Translations under genes and position numbers: made by a program
Shown: one piece after another, positions 27,316 to 36,363 of the stretch
Layout: each line of letters begins with the position of its first letter
Position numbering within the stretch: the first letter of the stretch is position 1
Notes under the pieces: model-generated
What the model saw: the letters and a program-made list of their open reading frames with translations, nothing else
Database searches by the model: none
Told to the model about the DNA's origin: nothing
Source: an uncultured Clostridia bacterium
Lineage (GTDB): Bacteria > Bacillota > Clostridia > TANB77 > CAG-508
Reading direction: 5' to 3'
NCBI GenBank assembly: GCA_948485625.1
Contig: CAOMRW010000003.1
Span: 1 to 64,000 of the forward strand
DNA: 64,000 nt

Positions 27316-29926
27316 ATTTCATTTTCTCTTTAATTCTAACTAAAGTATTTAAAGCATCAATTGGTGTTAACTCATTTAAATTAATTTTATCAACCTCATG
27401 AGCAATCTCTGCTAGCTTATAATTAAACATATCAAATTGTCCTTCAACAACTTTCTTATCTTCTTTTTCTTGTTTTTTACCACTTAAAATATTTTTTCTC
27501 TCTAAACTTCTTAATATTTCATCAGCTTTCTGTGTAACTACCTTAGGTACTCCTGCTAAACGTGCAACATGAATACCATAACTTTCATCAGTTCCACCTC
27601 TTAATATTTTTCTTAAAAAGATTATATCTTCACCTTTTTCTTTAACTGCTATATTATAATTTTTTACTCCATCTAATTTTTCTTCAAGTTCTGTAAGTTC
27701 ATGGTAATGTGTAGCAAATAATGTTTTAGCTCCACATTTTTCTTTGTCTGCTATATATTCTGCAACTGCCCATGCAATTGATAATCCATCATATGTTGAT
27801 GTTCCTCTTCCTATTTCGTCTAATATTACTAAACTATTAGATGTTGCTTCTTTTAAAATTGTTGCAACTTCCATCATTTCTACCATGAATGTACTTTGCC
27901 CCATACTTAAATCATCTGAAGCTCCTACTCTTGTGAAGATTTTATCTACTACTCCAATTCTTGCTGAAGTAGCTGGTACAAAACTTCCAACTTGTGCCAT
28001 TAATGCGATTAGTGCCACTTGTCTCATATATGTAGATTTACCTGCCATGTTAGGACCTGTTATTATTGATAATCTATTATCATCTTTATCTAAATATGTA
28101 TCATTTTCAACAAAACTTCCTGCTCCTAACATTTTTTCAATTACTGGGTGTCTTCCTGCTTTTATATCTATTGTTCCTGAATTGTCAACTGTTGGCATAC
28201 AATAATTCATATCTTCTGCAACTGTTGCAAATGATGTTAATACATCTAATGTTGATACTACATTACTTGACTTTTGTAATCTTTTTACATTTTGTGCTAT
28301 TTCTTCTCTTATTTGCGTAAATGCATTATATTCTAAATTTACAACTTTTTCTTCTGCTCCTAATATTTGATTTTCCAGATTTTTCAAATCTTCTGTTATA
28401 AATCTTTCTGCATTTGTTAGAGTTTGTTTTCTTATAAATCTATTTGGTACTTGATTTAGTCCTGATTTTGTAACTTCTATATAATATCCAAATACTTTAT
28501 TAAATCCAACTTTTAAGTTTTTAATTCCTGTTTTTTCTTTCTCTTCAGCTTCTAACTTTATAATCCAATTTTTTCCCTCTGTTGTTGCTGTTTTTAACTT
28601 GTCTATTTCTTCATCATATCCAAGTTTTATAATTCCTCCATCTTTAACAGTCATTGGTGGATCTTCTATTATTGATTTTTCTATTAATTCATGTATGTCT
28701 TTTAATTCATCTAGATTTTCATATAAATCTTTTAACATATCAGATTTAGTATTCTGCAAAACTTTCTTTAATTCTGGTAATTTTGATAATGAATTTTTTA
28801 ATGTTATCATATCTCTTGCATTTGCATTACCATATGCCATCTTTCCAGCAAGTCTTTCTATATCATATACCTTTTTTAAGTTTTCTATTATATCTCCTTT
28901 TAACATAATATCATCTTTTAATTCTTTTACAGAATTCAATCTTCTATTAATTTCTAAAGTATCAATAAGTGGATCATTAAGCCATCTTCTTAAAGCTCTT
29001 CCTCCCATTGATGTTGATGTTTTATCTAATACCCATAATAGTGTTCCTTTTTTTGATTTATCTCTCATCTTCTCTGTTATTTCTAGATTTCTTCTAGCAT
29101 TTATATCAAGAGACATATATTTTGATATATTGTATATAACAATTTTGTTAATATGATCAATAGTAGTCATTTGAGTTTGTTCTATATATTCTATTAAAGC
29201 ATTTATTGAACATATTGCTAATGATTTATCTTCAAGATTTTCTATTTCTTTTTGATTAGTATCTACAAAATTAAATCTATATTTTAATTTTTCTATATCA
29301 TCTGTAAAAAATTTATTATTAAATTTTGTTATATATGAATCAAATCTTTCTTTTATTTTAGACATTTCTTCTGTACAATCTGACATCATACTATTTATTA
29401 CAAGCTCTGATGGCATATATCTTGCTATCTCATCTAATAATAATGGAAAATTTTGACTATCTTTTATTTCTGCTGAATAGAACTCTCCTGTTGAAATATC
29501 ACATACACTGATACCAAAATAAATCCCTGATTTAAATATTGACATTATAAAATTATTTTTTCTTTCTTCAAGCATATTACTTTCAACTAAAGTACCAGGT
29601 GTTACTACCCTTATAACCCCTCTTTTCACTATACCTTTTGTCTCTTTAGGGTCTTCTAATTGTTCACAAATCGCAACTTTATAACCCTTTGCAATTAATC
29701 TTGAAACATATATTTCTGCTGCATGATGTGGTATTCCACACATTGGCGCTCTTTCTTCTTGTCCACAATCTTTCCCTGTTAAAGTTAATTCTAGTTCTCT
29801 TGAAGCAGTTATTGCATCATCAAAGAACATTTCATAAAAATCACCTAATCTATAAAATAATATACAATCTTTATATTCTTCTTTAGTTTCTAAATATTTT
29901 TGCATCATTGGCGAAAACTGTGCCAT
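27314..29926 (-). CDS. mutS: DNA mismatch repair protein MutS
   Basis: This protein of about 870 residues recognises mismatches and starts repair. The N-terminal mismatch-reading GDFYEMF motif lies near residue 25. The ATPase domain has the Walker A GPNMAGKSTYMRQ, Walker B VILDEIGRGTSTYDG and ATHYHELTELE. The ATG at 29926 follows AAGGAGG with ten-base spacing; the upstream extension in the same frame comes from repeat R3. Its downstream end touches repeat R2. No mutL is present in the window. Confidence 0.95.
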   Translation of the reverse strand: MAQFSPMMQKYLETKEEYKDCILFYRLGDFYEMFFDDAITASRELELTLTGKDCGQEERAPMCGIPHHAAEIYVSRLIAKGYKVAICEQLEDPKETKGIVKRGVIRVVTPGTLVESNMLEERKNNFIMSIFKSGIYFGISVCDISTGEFYSAEIKDSQNFPLLLDEIARYMPSELVINSMMSDCTEEMSKIKERFDSYITKFNNKFFTDDIEKLKYRFNFVDTNQKEIENLEDKSLAICSINALIEYIEQTQMTTIDHINKIVIYNISKYMSLDINARRNLEITEKMRDKSKKGTLLWVLDKTSTSMGGRALRRWLNDPLIDTLEINRRLNSVKELKDDIMLKGDIIENLKKVYDIERLAGKMAYGNANARDMITLKNSLSKLPELKKVLQNTKSDMLKDLYENLDELKDIHELIEKSIIEDPPMTVKDGGIIKLGYDEEIDKLKTATTEGKNWIIKLEAEEKEKTGIKNLKVGFNKVFGYYIEVTKSGLNQVPNRFIRKQTLTNAERFITEDLKNLENQILGAEEKVVNLEYNAFTQIREEIAQNVKRLQKSSNVVSTLDVLTSFATVAEDMNYCMPTVDNSGTIDIKAGRHPVIEKMLGAGSFVENDTYLDKDDNRLSIITGPNMAGKSTYMRQVALIALMAQVGSFVPATSARIGVVDKIFTRVGASDDLSMGQSTFMVEMMEVATILKEATSNSLVILDEIGRGTSTYDGLSIAWAVAEYIADKEKCGAKTLFATHYHELTELEEKLDGVKNYNIAVKEKGEDIIFLRKILRGGTDESYGIHVARLAGVPKVVTQKADEILRSLERKNILSGKKQEKEDKKVVEGQFDMFNYKLAEIAHEVDKINLNELTPIDALNTLVRIKEKMK

Positions 29927-29946
29927 AACTTGATTTCCTCCTTTTT

Positions 29947-30085
29947 TGAAACATGTGGGACAGTGCAATTTTGTTTCATTTTTTTGTCTTTTTTTGTCGA
30001 TACTTTATTATTAATTATTCTCTTATTTCATTCGACATATTTCTACAATTTAATGAAACATTTTTGCACTGTCCCCAATGTTTCA
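29947..30085. repeat. Intercistronic palindromic repeat R3
   Basis: The element is about 139 bases with terminal arms TGAAACATGTGGGACAGTGCA and TGCACTGTCCCCAATGTTTCA, inner ATGAAACA arms and a TTGTCGA/TTCGACA pair, the same architecture as R1. One end touches the mutS ribosome-binding site. The other runs through the last 24 codons of the upstream HD-domain gene. Confidence 0.85.
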
Positions 30086-30605
30086 TTTTGTCATATATTG
30101 CATCTAATTTTTCTATTCTTCTATCTACATATTGTGGTGCATGTGCATATGCATCACAATATTGAATATACAGTAATTTTTTCATTAATTCTATATTGCT
30201 TTCATCTATTTTGTTCACATTTATTATTGTATCATGATTATTTACTAAATATCTAATATGTTCTACTTCTTCGTCTGAATACCCTAGTCTTTGTAAGATT
30301 TTTTCTGCTAGTTCTGCTGATTTTTGTGGGTGTCCTCTGAAATGTCTTATATCTTTATCTTCTTGATAGCAATATGGTTTTCCAATGTCATGTAATAATA
30401 ATGCTAGTCTTATTTCTAAATCTGGTTTGCTTCTTTTTAGTGCTTCCATTGTATGTTCCCATACATTGTAGCAGTGATGTGGATGTTTATGTTCGAATCC
30501 ATCTTCTGCTTTTAGTTCTGGAATTATTTTGAATACTTTTTCTTTATTAGCATCTATTTTTAGATATCTTGAAGATAATAAGTTTTCTAAAATTTCTTTT
30601 TCCAT
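30015..30605 (-). CDS. HD-domain phosphohydrolase with repeat-encoded tail
   Basis: This 196-residue protein contains an HD fold with HCYNVWEHTMEAL, LLLHDIGKP, RGHPQKSAE and NHDTI, resembling tRNA-nucleotidyltransferase-type or nucleotidase HD domains. From about residue 172 the sequence (KHWGQCKNVSLNCRNMSNE) is encoded by repeat R3, so the native C-terminus was replaced. GAAAGGAAG precedes the ATG and is itself abutted by repeat R4. The substrate is unknown. Confidence 0.82.
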   Translation of the reverse strand: MEKEILENLLSSRYLKIDANKEKVFKIIPELKAEDGFEHKHPHHCYNVWEHTMEALKRSKPDLEIRLALLLHDIGKPYCYQEDKDIRHFRGHPQKSAELAEKILQRLGYSDEEVEHIRYLVNNHDTIINVNKIDESNIELMKKLLYIQYCDAYAHAPQYVDRRIEKLDAIYDKMKHWGQCKNVSLNCRNMSNEIRE

Positions 30606-30619
30606 TTTTACTTCCTTTC

Positions 30620-30736
30620 GAAAACTGTTTTTGGGGACGGAGGAAAAAAACAGTTTTCTTTATTGTTGCTAACTTTTATTATTTTATTTATTTTCTTAAA
30701 AACTGTTTTTTTCCTCCGTCCCCAAAAACAGTTTTC
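30620..30736. repeat. Intercistronic palindromic repeat R4
   Basis: The element is about 117 bases. Its arms are GAAAACTGTTTTTGGGGACG (then GAGG) and the complement, with a second AAAACTG/CAGTTTT pair inside and an AT-rich loop. It spans the gap between miaB and the HD gene, overlapping the last codons of miaB and ending next to the HD gene's ribosome-binding site. Confidence 0.85.
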
Positions 30737-32138
30737 CTTTTAAATACCACATGTGTTCTGAAGTTATTTTTAAGTCTATTATGTTTCCAATTAAGTTTTT
30801 GCTTCCTTCAAAAATAACTACTTTATTGCTGTCTGTTCTTCCTGTTAGCATTTCTTCGTTGTTTTTACTTGTTCCTTCTACTAATACTTTTTGTGTTGTT
30901 CCTACATATTTTTGATTGTTTTCTTCAATTTGACTTTCTACTAGTGCTTTTAGTTTGTCAAATCTTTTATGTTTTGTTTCTTCTTGTATTTGGTTTTCCA
31001 TTTTGTCTCCTGGTGTTCCTACTCTTCTTGAATATATGAACATATATACTTGCTCAAATTTTACTTTTTTTACTACATCTAATGTGTCTTCAAATTCTTC
31101 ATCTGTTTCTCCTGGAAATCCTACTATTATGTCTGTTGATAGTGTTAGATTTGGTATTTTTGCTTTCATTTTTTCTACTAAGTTTAGATATTGTTCTTTT
31201 GTGTATTTTCTGTTCATTTCTTTTAGTACTTTTGTGTTTCCTGATTGTAATGGTAAATGTATTAGTTTACATACTTTATCACATGTTGCTATTGCTTCTA
31301 TTACATCATCTGTAAAGTCTTTTGGATGTGGTGATACAAATCTTATTCTTTCTATTCCTTCAATTTTGTTTATTTCTTTTAATAATGTTGCAAATGAGTT
31401 TACTTCTTTATATTGTTCAAATTCTATGTTTTTTTCTTTTTCTATTCTTAGATATGAATTTACATTTTGTCCTAGTAATGTAATTTCTTTATATCCTTGT
31501 TTTGCTATTTCTTTTACTTCTTCTATTATGGCTTTTGGCTCTCTACTTCTTTCTCTTCCTCTAACATATGGTACTATACAATAACTACAAAAATTGTTAC
31601 ATCCATTCATTATTGTTACTGATGCTTTTATGTTGCTATTCCTTTTTATTGGTAAGTCTTCATATATTTTTCCATCTATATCTAGTATGTCTTCTTGTCT
31701 CTTTTTTTCTTTTATTGCTTTATATAAGTCTTCTGGAAATTTATGTAGTGTGTGTGTTCCAAATATTATATCTGTGTATGGATAACTTTCTTTTATTTTG
31801 TTTGTTATGTGTTTTTCTTGCATCATACATCCACCAATTGCTATTATAGTTCCTTTTTGTTCTTTTATCTTTTTTAGTTCTCCTAATTTACCAAATAGCT
31901 TGTCTTCTGCATTTTCTCTTACACAACATGTGTTGAATAGTGCTATATCTGCTTCATTTTGATTTTCTGTCTTCGTGTATCCCATTTCTTCTAACATTCC
32001 ACATAGTTTTTCTGAGTCGTTTTCATTTAGTTGACATCCCATTGTTAGTATGTTGTATTTTTGATTTTTATTTTGGTTTATTTCTTTTACTTTTTTTATA
32101 TATTCTTTTTGCTCTTCTATTTCTTTTTTTGTTTCCAA
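30696..32138 (-). CDS. miaB: tRNA-2-methylthio-N6-dimethylallyladenosine synthase (MiaB)
   Basis: This radical-SAM methylthiotransferase of about 480 residues modifies A37 of tRNAs reading codons that start with U. The N-terminal UPF0004 domain (TMGCQLNENDSE near residue 35), the radical-SAM cluster CNNFCSYC and a C-terminal TRAM domain are present. The start is a TTG at 32138 eight bases after GGAGG; the longer frame uses a TTG that overlaps the Shine-Dalgarno itself. The last 14 or so residues (KGKLFLGTEEKNSF) are encoded by repeat R4 and are not family-like. Because it tunes codon-anticodon pairing and frame maintenance, it is relevant to the recoding sites. Confidence 0.93.
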   Translation of the reverse strand: METKKEIEEQKEYIKKVKEINQNKNQKYNILTMGCQLNENDSEKLCGMLEEMGYTKTENQNEADIALFNTCCVRENAEDKLFGKLGELKKIKEQKGTIIAIGGCMMQEKHITNKIKESYPYTDIIFGTHTLHKFPEDLYKAIKEKKRQEDILDIDGKIYEDLPIKRNSNIKASVTIMNGCNNFCSYCIVPYVRGRERSREPKAIIEEVKEIAKQGYKEITLLGQNVNSYLRIEKEKNIEFEQYKEVNSFATLLKEINKIEGIERIRFVSPHPKDFTDDVIEAIATCDKVCKLIHLPLQSGNTKVLKEMNRKYTKEQYLNLVEKMKAKIPNLTLSTDIIVGFPGETDEEFEDTLDVVKKVKFEQVYMFIYSRRVGTPGDKMENQIQEETKHKRFDKLKALVESQIEENNQKYVGTTQKVLVEGTSKNNEEMLTGRTDSNKVVIFEGSKNLIGNIIDLKITSEHMWYLKGKLFLGTEEKNSF

Positions 32139-32219
32139 TTTTATTACCTCCAATATGTAAGTATTTTATTATATTTTTCGACATTTTGCAAGATTTTTCA
32201 AAATTTTTTCATTTTTATG

Positions 32220-32249
32220 TTGACAAATTATGTTTTTTTGTATTATAAT
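32220..32249 (+). promoter_or_regulatory. Sigma-A promoter of a candidate RNA gene
   Basis: A perfect TTGACA (32220-32225), an 18-base spacer and a perfect TATAAT (32244-32249) precede no annotated protein gene. Confidence 0.85.
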
Positions 32250-32255
32250 AAGTTT

Positions 32256-32577
32256 ATGTTCAACAGAAATATAGAATCGAACAAATACATTATGGAGGTA
32301 AGACATATGATTCGTGGTAAACCTGTAACAATTTCAAATTTAAATTCAATTTGACTAGGCAGCGGTAGCCGGAGGTAAGTACATATGAAAGGACGGCATA
32401 CGTCAGGTTTTGTATAGCTACAAGACCTAGAATAATGAAAAATAATTAATTTTGTGATGGGCGCCGAAGTTGCGCCACGGAGGTATAGACCGGATGGTAT
32501 CGGCAATTGTTTTTTATTCAGGTTTTACTTAGCTGAGCTTTTGCTCAAAAAAAGCAGTTCATATGAGCTGCTTTTTT
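32256..32577 (+). ncRNA. Candidate structured RNA, about 320 nt, unidentified class
   Basis: Between a consensus promoter and a strong terminator lies a stretch much richer in G and C than its surroundings, with no conserved protein. Local helices are visible: CGG-TAG-CCG, GACG-CGTC around GCATA, TTGTA-TACAA, and CTAGG (32355) pairing with CCTAG (32430). GGAGG motifs recur at about 32294, 32371 and 32479; the first two precede short ATG frames (MIRGKPVTISNLNSI and MKGRHTSGFV), and a third frame near 32491 would encode MVSAIVFYSGFT. It does not match tmRNA, RNase P, SRP RNA, 6S or the common riboswitch cores that I can recall. It may be a trans-acting RNA or an array of leader peptides. Confidence 0.6.
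32546..32577 (+). terminator. Terminator of the candidate RNA
   Basis: AGCAGTTC pairs with GAGCTGCT, flanked by an A run and a T run, so it can work in both directions and may also serve the DUF308 gene. Confidence 0.85.
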
Positions 32578-32600
32578 CTTTAATTTATTTAATTTCTTTC

Positions 32601-33140
32601 CTAATCGTTTTTCATGTAATTATCTATCTTTTTCATAAATATTATTCTATCAATAATATCTAATATAGCATAGACTACTACTATAATTCCTATTGTTGTA
32701 TATATTATATTTTGATTTATTAAAATTATAATGCCTGCAAGTGTCATTAGTATCCCTAATGCTAATGATATAGACCAATATGGTGATTTAACTTGTTTCC
32801 AGGCTAATATTGTTTGTAAATCCATTATTCCAGTTGCTATGATCCAAATTCCTAATATTACTCTGAATAATGATAATATTGCGTTAGATGCAAATAATAT
32901 TACAACTCCAAAAATTACTGCTACTAATGCTATTGTTAATAAATAGTCTTCTCTAATTTCTGATGTATAGTATTCTATTAATTTTAGAACACCCATAGCA
33001 ATAAATACAACTCCTAGTATTACAGAGATTGCTCCTACTGTTTCATCTGGTTTTGTTATTAGTAATATTCCAAATAATACAAATATTGTTGAAATAACTA
33101 TATCTGTCCAGCTTGATCTTTTTAGAAATTTTTCTAACAT
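32601..33140 (-). CDS. DUF308 (HdeD-like) membrane protein
   Basis: This 179-residue integral membrane protein has about six hydrophobic helices arranged as three pairs, with the repeated pattern G...I..G...L typical of the HdeD/DUF308 family. The family is linked to acid or envelope stress in enterobacteria, but its function in Bacillota is unknown. GAGGGAG precedes the ATG. Confidence 0.8.
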   Translation of the reverse strand: MLEKFLKRSSWTDIVISTIFVLFGILLITKPDETVGAISVILGVVFIAMGVLKLIEYYTSEIREDYLLTIALVAVIFGVVILFASNAILSLFRVILGIWIIATGIMDLQTILAWKQVKSPYWSISLALGILMTLAGIIILINQNIIYTTIGIIVVVYAILDIIDRIIFMKKIDNYMKND

Positions 33141-33249
33141 TTTTCTCCCTCTCTTTCTTTTGTATTTTTATACATATTATCACATTAATAAATAAAAGTA
33201 TACAAATTTTGTAATTTTTTTACAAAATTTGTATATATGTTTATTAAAA

Positions 33250-33277
33250 GAAAAAATAGCACCTTAATATGTGCTAT
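33250..33277 (-). terminator. rpmF terminator
   Basis: On the minus strand ATAGCAC pairs with GTGCTAT and is followed by a T run, directly after rpmF. Confidence 0.85.
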
Positions 33278-33284
33278 CCATTAT

Positions 33285-33476
33285 TTATGCATTTTCAGTT
33301 TCTTTTTTTGCTACTACTTGTTTTCCATCATAATATCCACAATTTGAGCAAACTCTATGTGGCATTACAGGTTCATGACAATTTGCGCATGTAGCAAAAT
33401 TTGGTTGTTCTTTTTTCCATGTTGCTCTTTTTGAATGTGTTCTTGCTTTTGACCATCTTCTTTTTGGTTGTGCCAT
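33285..33476 (-). CDS. rpmF: Ribosomal protein bL32
   Basis: This 63-residue basic ribosomal protein starts MAQPKRRWSKARTHSKRATW and has the four-cysteine zinc ribbon (CANC, then CSNC). The length is typical. A GGGGGGAAT-like site precedes the ATG. Its usual neighbours (DUF177/yceD, plsX) are absent. Its Arg codons are AGA or CGT, none CGG, as expected for a highly expressed gene here. Confidence 0.95.
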   Translation of the reverse strand: MAQPKRRWSKARTHSKRATWKKEQPNFATCANCHEPVMPHRVCSNCGYYDGKQVVAKKETENA

Positions 33477-33626
33477 TTTTATTCCCCCCTTGTTTAAAGA
33501 TATACTTATTTATATCTATTTGAAATTTTTTCGTTTTTTGTACTATAAAATTATACAAGTATTTTTATTATTTGTCAACTGTTTGTGTGTTGTAATTATT
33601 AAAAAATTGTTTTATTTAATAATTAT

Positions 33627-34184
33627 TTATTGTTTTTCATGATTTTCATAGCAATATTTGTTATATAATTGTTTTACATTTTTCTTTGTTAGAACTTTAT
33701 TTATTCCATTTTCACTTACTTGTTCAAGAAAGTCCGTTATAAGTTTATCAATATTATCATTTACATATATTTTATTTCTTTCATATTTCCAATATTCTAA
33801 TTCATATTCTTTTGTCCAATCTTTCCCTTTATATACAATTCCAGCTGCTAATTTATCGCATAACATTTCTGCTACATATTTATAAGGTATAATTGGTGTT
33901 TTATTTGGTGCACTTAAGTCTACCCAATACTCTGCATGATGTTTATTTCTTCCTTTATGATGTAACCATGCATTTGAATAACCAATATCTTTTTTGCAAT
34001 CTGTTATTGGCGAATGTTTTCCATTAAAATATTTTATTCCTTCAAAAAATTCTGTTGGTGAATATTTTGATAAATCATGTACTAGTCCTCTCCATGGTTG
34101 TCCTACTTTTATACATAATTTAAAAACTATCCATCTATGCTTTGTAATTACAGCAAAATGTTTTAGTGCATTTTTTAGGTACAT
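33627..34184 (-). CDS. DUF5662 family protein
   Basis: This 185-residue protein has the DUF5662 signatures HRWIVFKLCIKVGQPWRGL, VHDLSKYSPTEFFEG and HHKGRNKHHAEYW. The function is unknown. The many His/Asp positions (HDLSKYS and HHKGRNKHH) resemble an HD-like metal site. GGGAG lies nine to ten bases before the ATG. It lies divergent from asnB. Confidence 0.8.
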   Translation of the reverse strand: MYLKNALKHFAVITKHRWIVFKLCIKVGQPWRGLVHDLSKYSPTEFFEGIKYFNGKHSPITDCKKDIGYSNAWLHHKGRNKHHAEYWVDLSAPNKTPIIPYKYVAEMLCDKLAAGIVYKGKDWTKEYELEYWKYERNKIYVNDNIDKLITDFLEQVSENGINKVLTKKNVKQLYNKYCYENHEKQ

Positions 34185-34291
34185 TTTTTTTCATCTCCCT
34201 TATTACTTTTTTAAGTTTAACATATATATTTTTTAAAATCAACATTTAAAAAAACACTGCATATAATAAAATAAATTATAGGAGGTATTTT

Positions 34292-36140
34292 ATGTGTGGT
34301 TTTGTAGGATTTGTTGACTTTAAGAATAATGTTTCTAGTAGGAAAAATATTTTATTAAATATGAATTCTTCTTTGTCTAAAAGAGGTCCTGATGAGGATA
34401 ATTTATACATAGATAAGAATGTAGCTCTTGCTCATAAAAGGCTTATTGTTATTGACCCAGTTCGGTGGTAAACAACCAATGATAGAAAAATGTTCTTATG
34501 GCGATTATGTTATTGTTTATAATGGACAGATTTATAATACTAAAGAGTTGAAAAAGACTTTATCTGAAAATGGTTTTTCTTTTAATACTCATTCTGATAC
34601 AGAAGTTTTGTTAAAGTCTTATATACATTATGGGAATGATGTTGTTAATTATCTTAATGGTATTTTTGCTTTTGCTATTTGGGATAGTAGAAAAAAAGAA
34701 TTATTTTTAGCTAGAGACCATTTTGGTGTTAAACCTTTATTTTATACAATTAAAAATGGTTGTTTAGTTTTTGCGTCTGAAATTAAGGCTTTATTTGAAT
34801 ATCCAGAGGTTGAGAAAGTATTAGATAATCAAAGTATTTGTGAATTATTTGGTATTGGCCCAGCTCATACTCCTGGTACTACTGTTTTTAAAAATATATA
34901 TGAGATTAAACCTGCTCATTATGCTGTTTTTAATAGTTATGGTTTACACATTAATAGATATTGGGCTTTAAAGTCTGAAGAGTATACTGATAATTTACAT
35001 GTTACATGTGATAAAGTTAAATATTTATTACAAGATAGTATTACAAGTCAATTGGTTTCTGATGTTCCTTTATGTACTTTTCTTTCTGGAGGATTAGATT
35101 CTAGTATAATTACAAAGTTTGCTGCTGATTATTGTAAGGAAAATGGATTGCCTCCATTAGATACTTATTCTATTGATTATGTTGATAATGATAAAAATTT
35201 TGTTAAGAGTGATTTTCAACCTAATTCTGATAATTATTATATTAATTTGATGAATAAGAGTCTTCATACTAATCATCATCAAGTTGTTATTGATACACCT
35301 GAACTTGCTTCATATTTAGAGGATGCAATGATTGCTCGTGATATGCCTGGTATGGCTGATATTGATTCTTCTTTACTTTTGTTTTGTAAAAATGTAAAGA
35401 ATGAAATGACGGTTTCTTTGACTGGTGAATGTGCTGATGAAATTTTTGGTGGATATCCTTGGTTTTTCCGTGAAGATAGTTTAAATAGTGGTACTTTCCC
35501 TTGGTCTATTGCAATTGATGAAAGACAAAAATTATTAAATCCATCTATTGGTTCTAAAGTAAATTTAAAGAGTTATATTGATTATAGATATAATGAGAGT
35601 TTGTCTGAAGTGGAAATATTGGATTGTGATTCAAAAGATACTGCTGAAAGGCGAAAAATTTCTCATCTTACTTTAAATTGGTTTATGCAGACTTTGTTGG
35701 ACCGTTCTGATAGAATGGCTATGTATAATGGTTTTGAAATTCGTGTTCCTTTCTGTGATTATAGATTGGCTCAATATGTATGGAATATTCCTTGGGAGAT
35801 TAAGGCTTTAAATGGTCGTGAAAAGGGTTTGCTTAGATATGTTTGTAGAGATTTTCTTCCTGATGAAATTGTTGATAGAAAGAAGTCTCCTTATCCAAAA
35901 ACTCATAATCCTACTTATTTGGCTAAAGTTAAGGGTATGCTTTCTGATATTATGAAAGATACAAATGCTCCTATTAATAATTTGCTTAATCGTGATTATA
36001 TTTTGGATATTTTGAATACTGATGGTTCTTCTTTTACGAGACCTTGGTTTGGACAGTTGATGACTGGTCCTCAACTTATGGCTTACCTTTGCCAAGTTAA
36101 TATGTGGCTTGAGAGATATCAGCCGAAAATTGAGTTGTAA
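34292..36140 (+). CDS. asnB: Asparagine synthetase, glutamine-hydrolysing (AsnB), split by a +1 frameshift
   Basis: This enzyme makes asparagine from aspartate, glutamine and ATP. The glutaminase domain begins MCGFVGF with the catalytic Cys2, and the synthetase domain has the PP-loop LSGGLDSSIITKF near residue 258. The frame breaks at GAC CCA GTT C GGT GGT AAA CAA: the extra C at 34463 makes codon 58 a CGG, and zero-frame reading stops two codons later. Skipping the C gives VGGKQPM and a full protein of about 615 residues. AGGAGG precedes the ATG. It is the only CGG-phase codon in the gene. Confidence 0.9.
34463..34466 (+). other. Putative +1 recoding site (CGG) in asnB
   Basis: The zero-frame codons are CGG TGG TAA after GTT. 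Omitting the C reads GGT GGT AAA, the conserved glutaminase GG.QP segment. Confidence 0.75.
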
Positions 36141-36302
36141 AATATTCTATTTAACCTTTTTGTTTTTGAGATTATACTTTAAAAATCAATAGTTTAATGA
36201 ATTTTTGACTAGAATACATTTTGGATAATTTAAGGAAATATGTTTTTAACGAATTTTCTTATTAAAGTAATATTTTTAGCCATTTCTCAATAACAAACTA
36301 GT

Positions 36303-36355
36303 AAAAAAACAAGGGGATAAATTCTTGTAAATTGCACCTATTTTCCCCTTGTTTT
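36303..36355. terminator. Bidirectional terminator between asnB and the DinD-like gene
   Basis: AAAACAAGGGGA pairs with TCCCCTTGTTTT around a 25-base loop, with A and T runs on the two sides. Confidence 0.75.
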
Positions 36356-36363
36356 ATATAAAA

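Noticed and set aside
29926..29968. Upstream start for mutS (MHCPTCFKKGG)
   Set aside because: These residues come from repeat R3; AAGGAGG precedes the inner ATG.
30015..30605. Authentic cysteine-containing C-terminal motif in the HD protein
   Set aside because: The segment is encoded entirely by the repeat R3 arm, so its cysteines are incidental.
32220..32577. tmRNA next to the translation genes
   Set aside because: No tRNA-like acceptor ends, no TTCGA arm with CCA and no tag frame ending in Ala-Ala could be found.
32256..32577. Lysine or glycine riboswitch, because of GCGCCGAAG
   Set aside because: Only that short string fits; the rest of either aptamer is missing and no gene follows before the terminator.
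32454..32663. 69-residue plus-strand frame after the RNA candidate
   Set aside because: It runs through the terminator hairpin, has no family resemblance and is probably noncoding.
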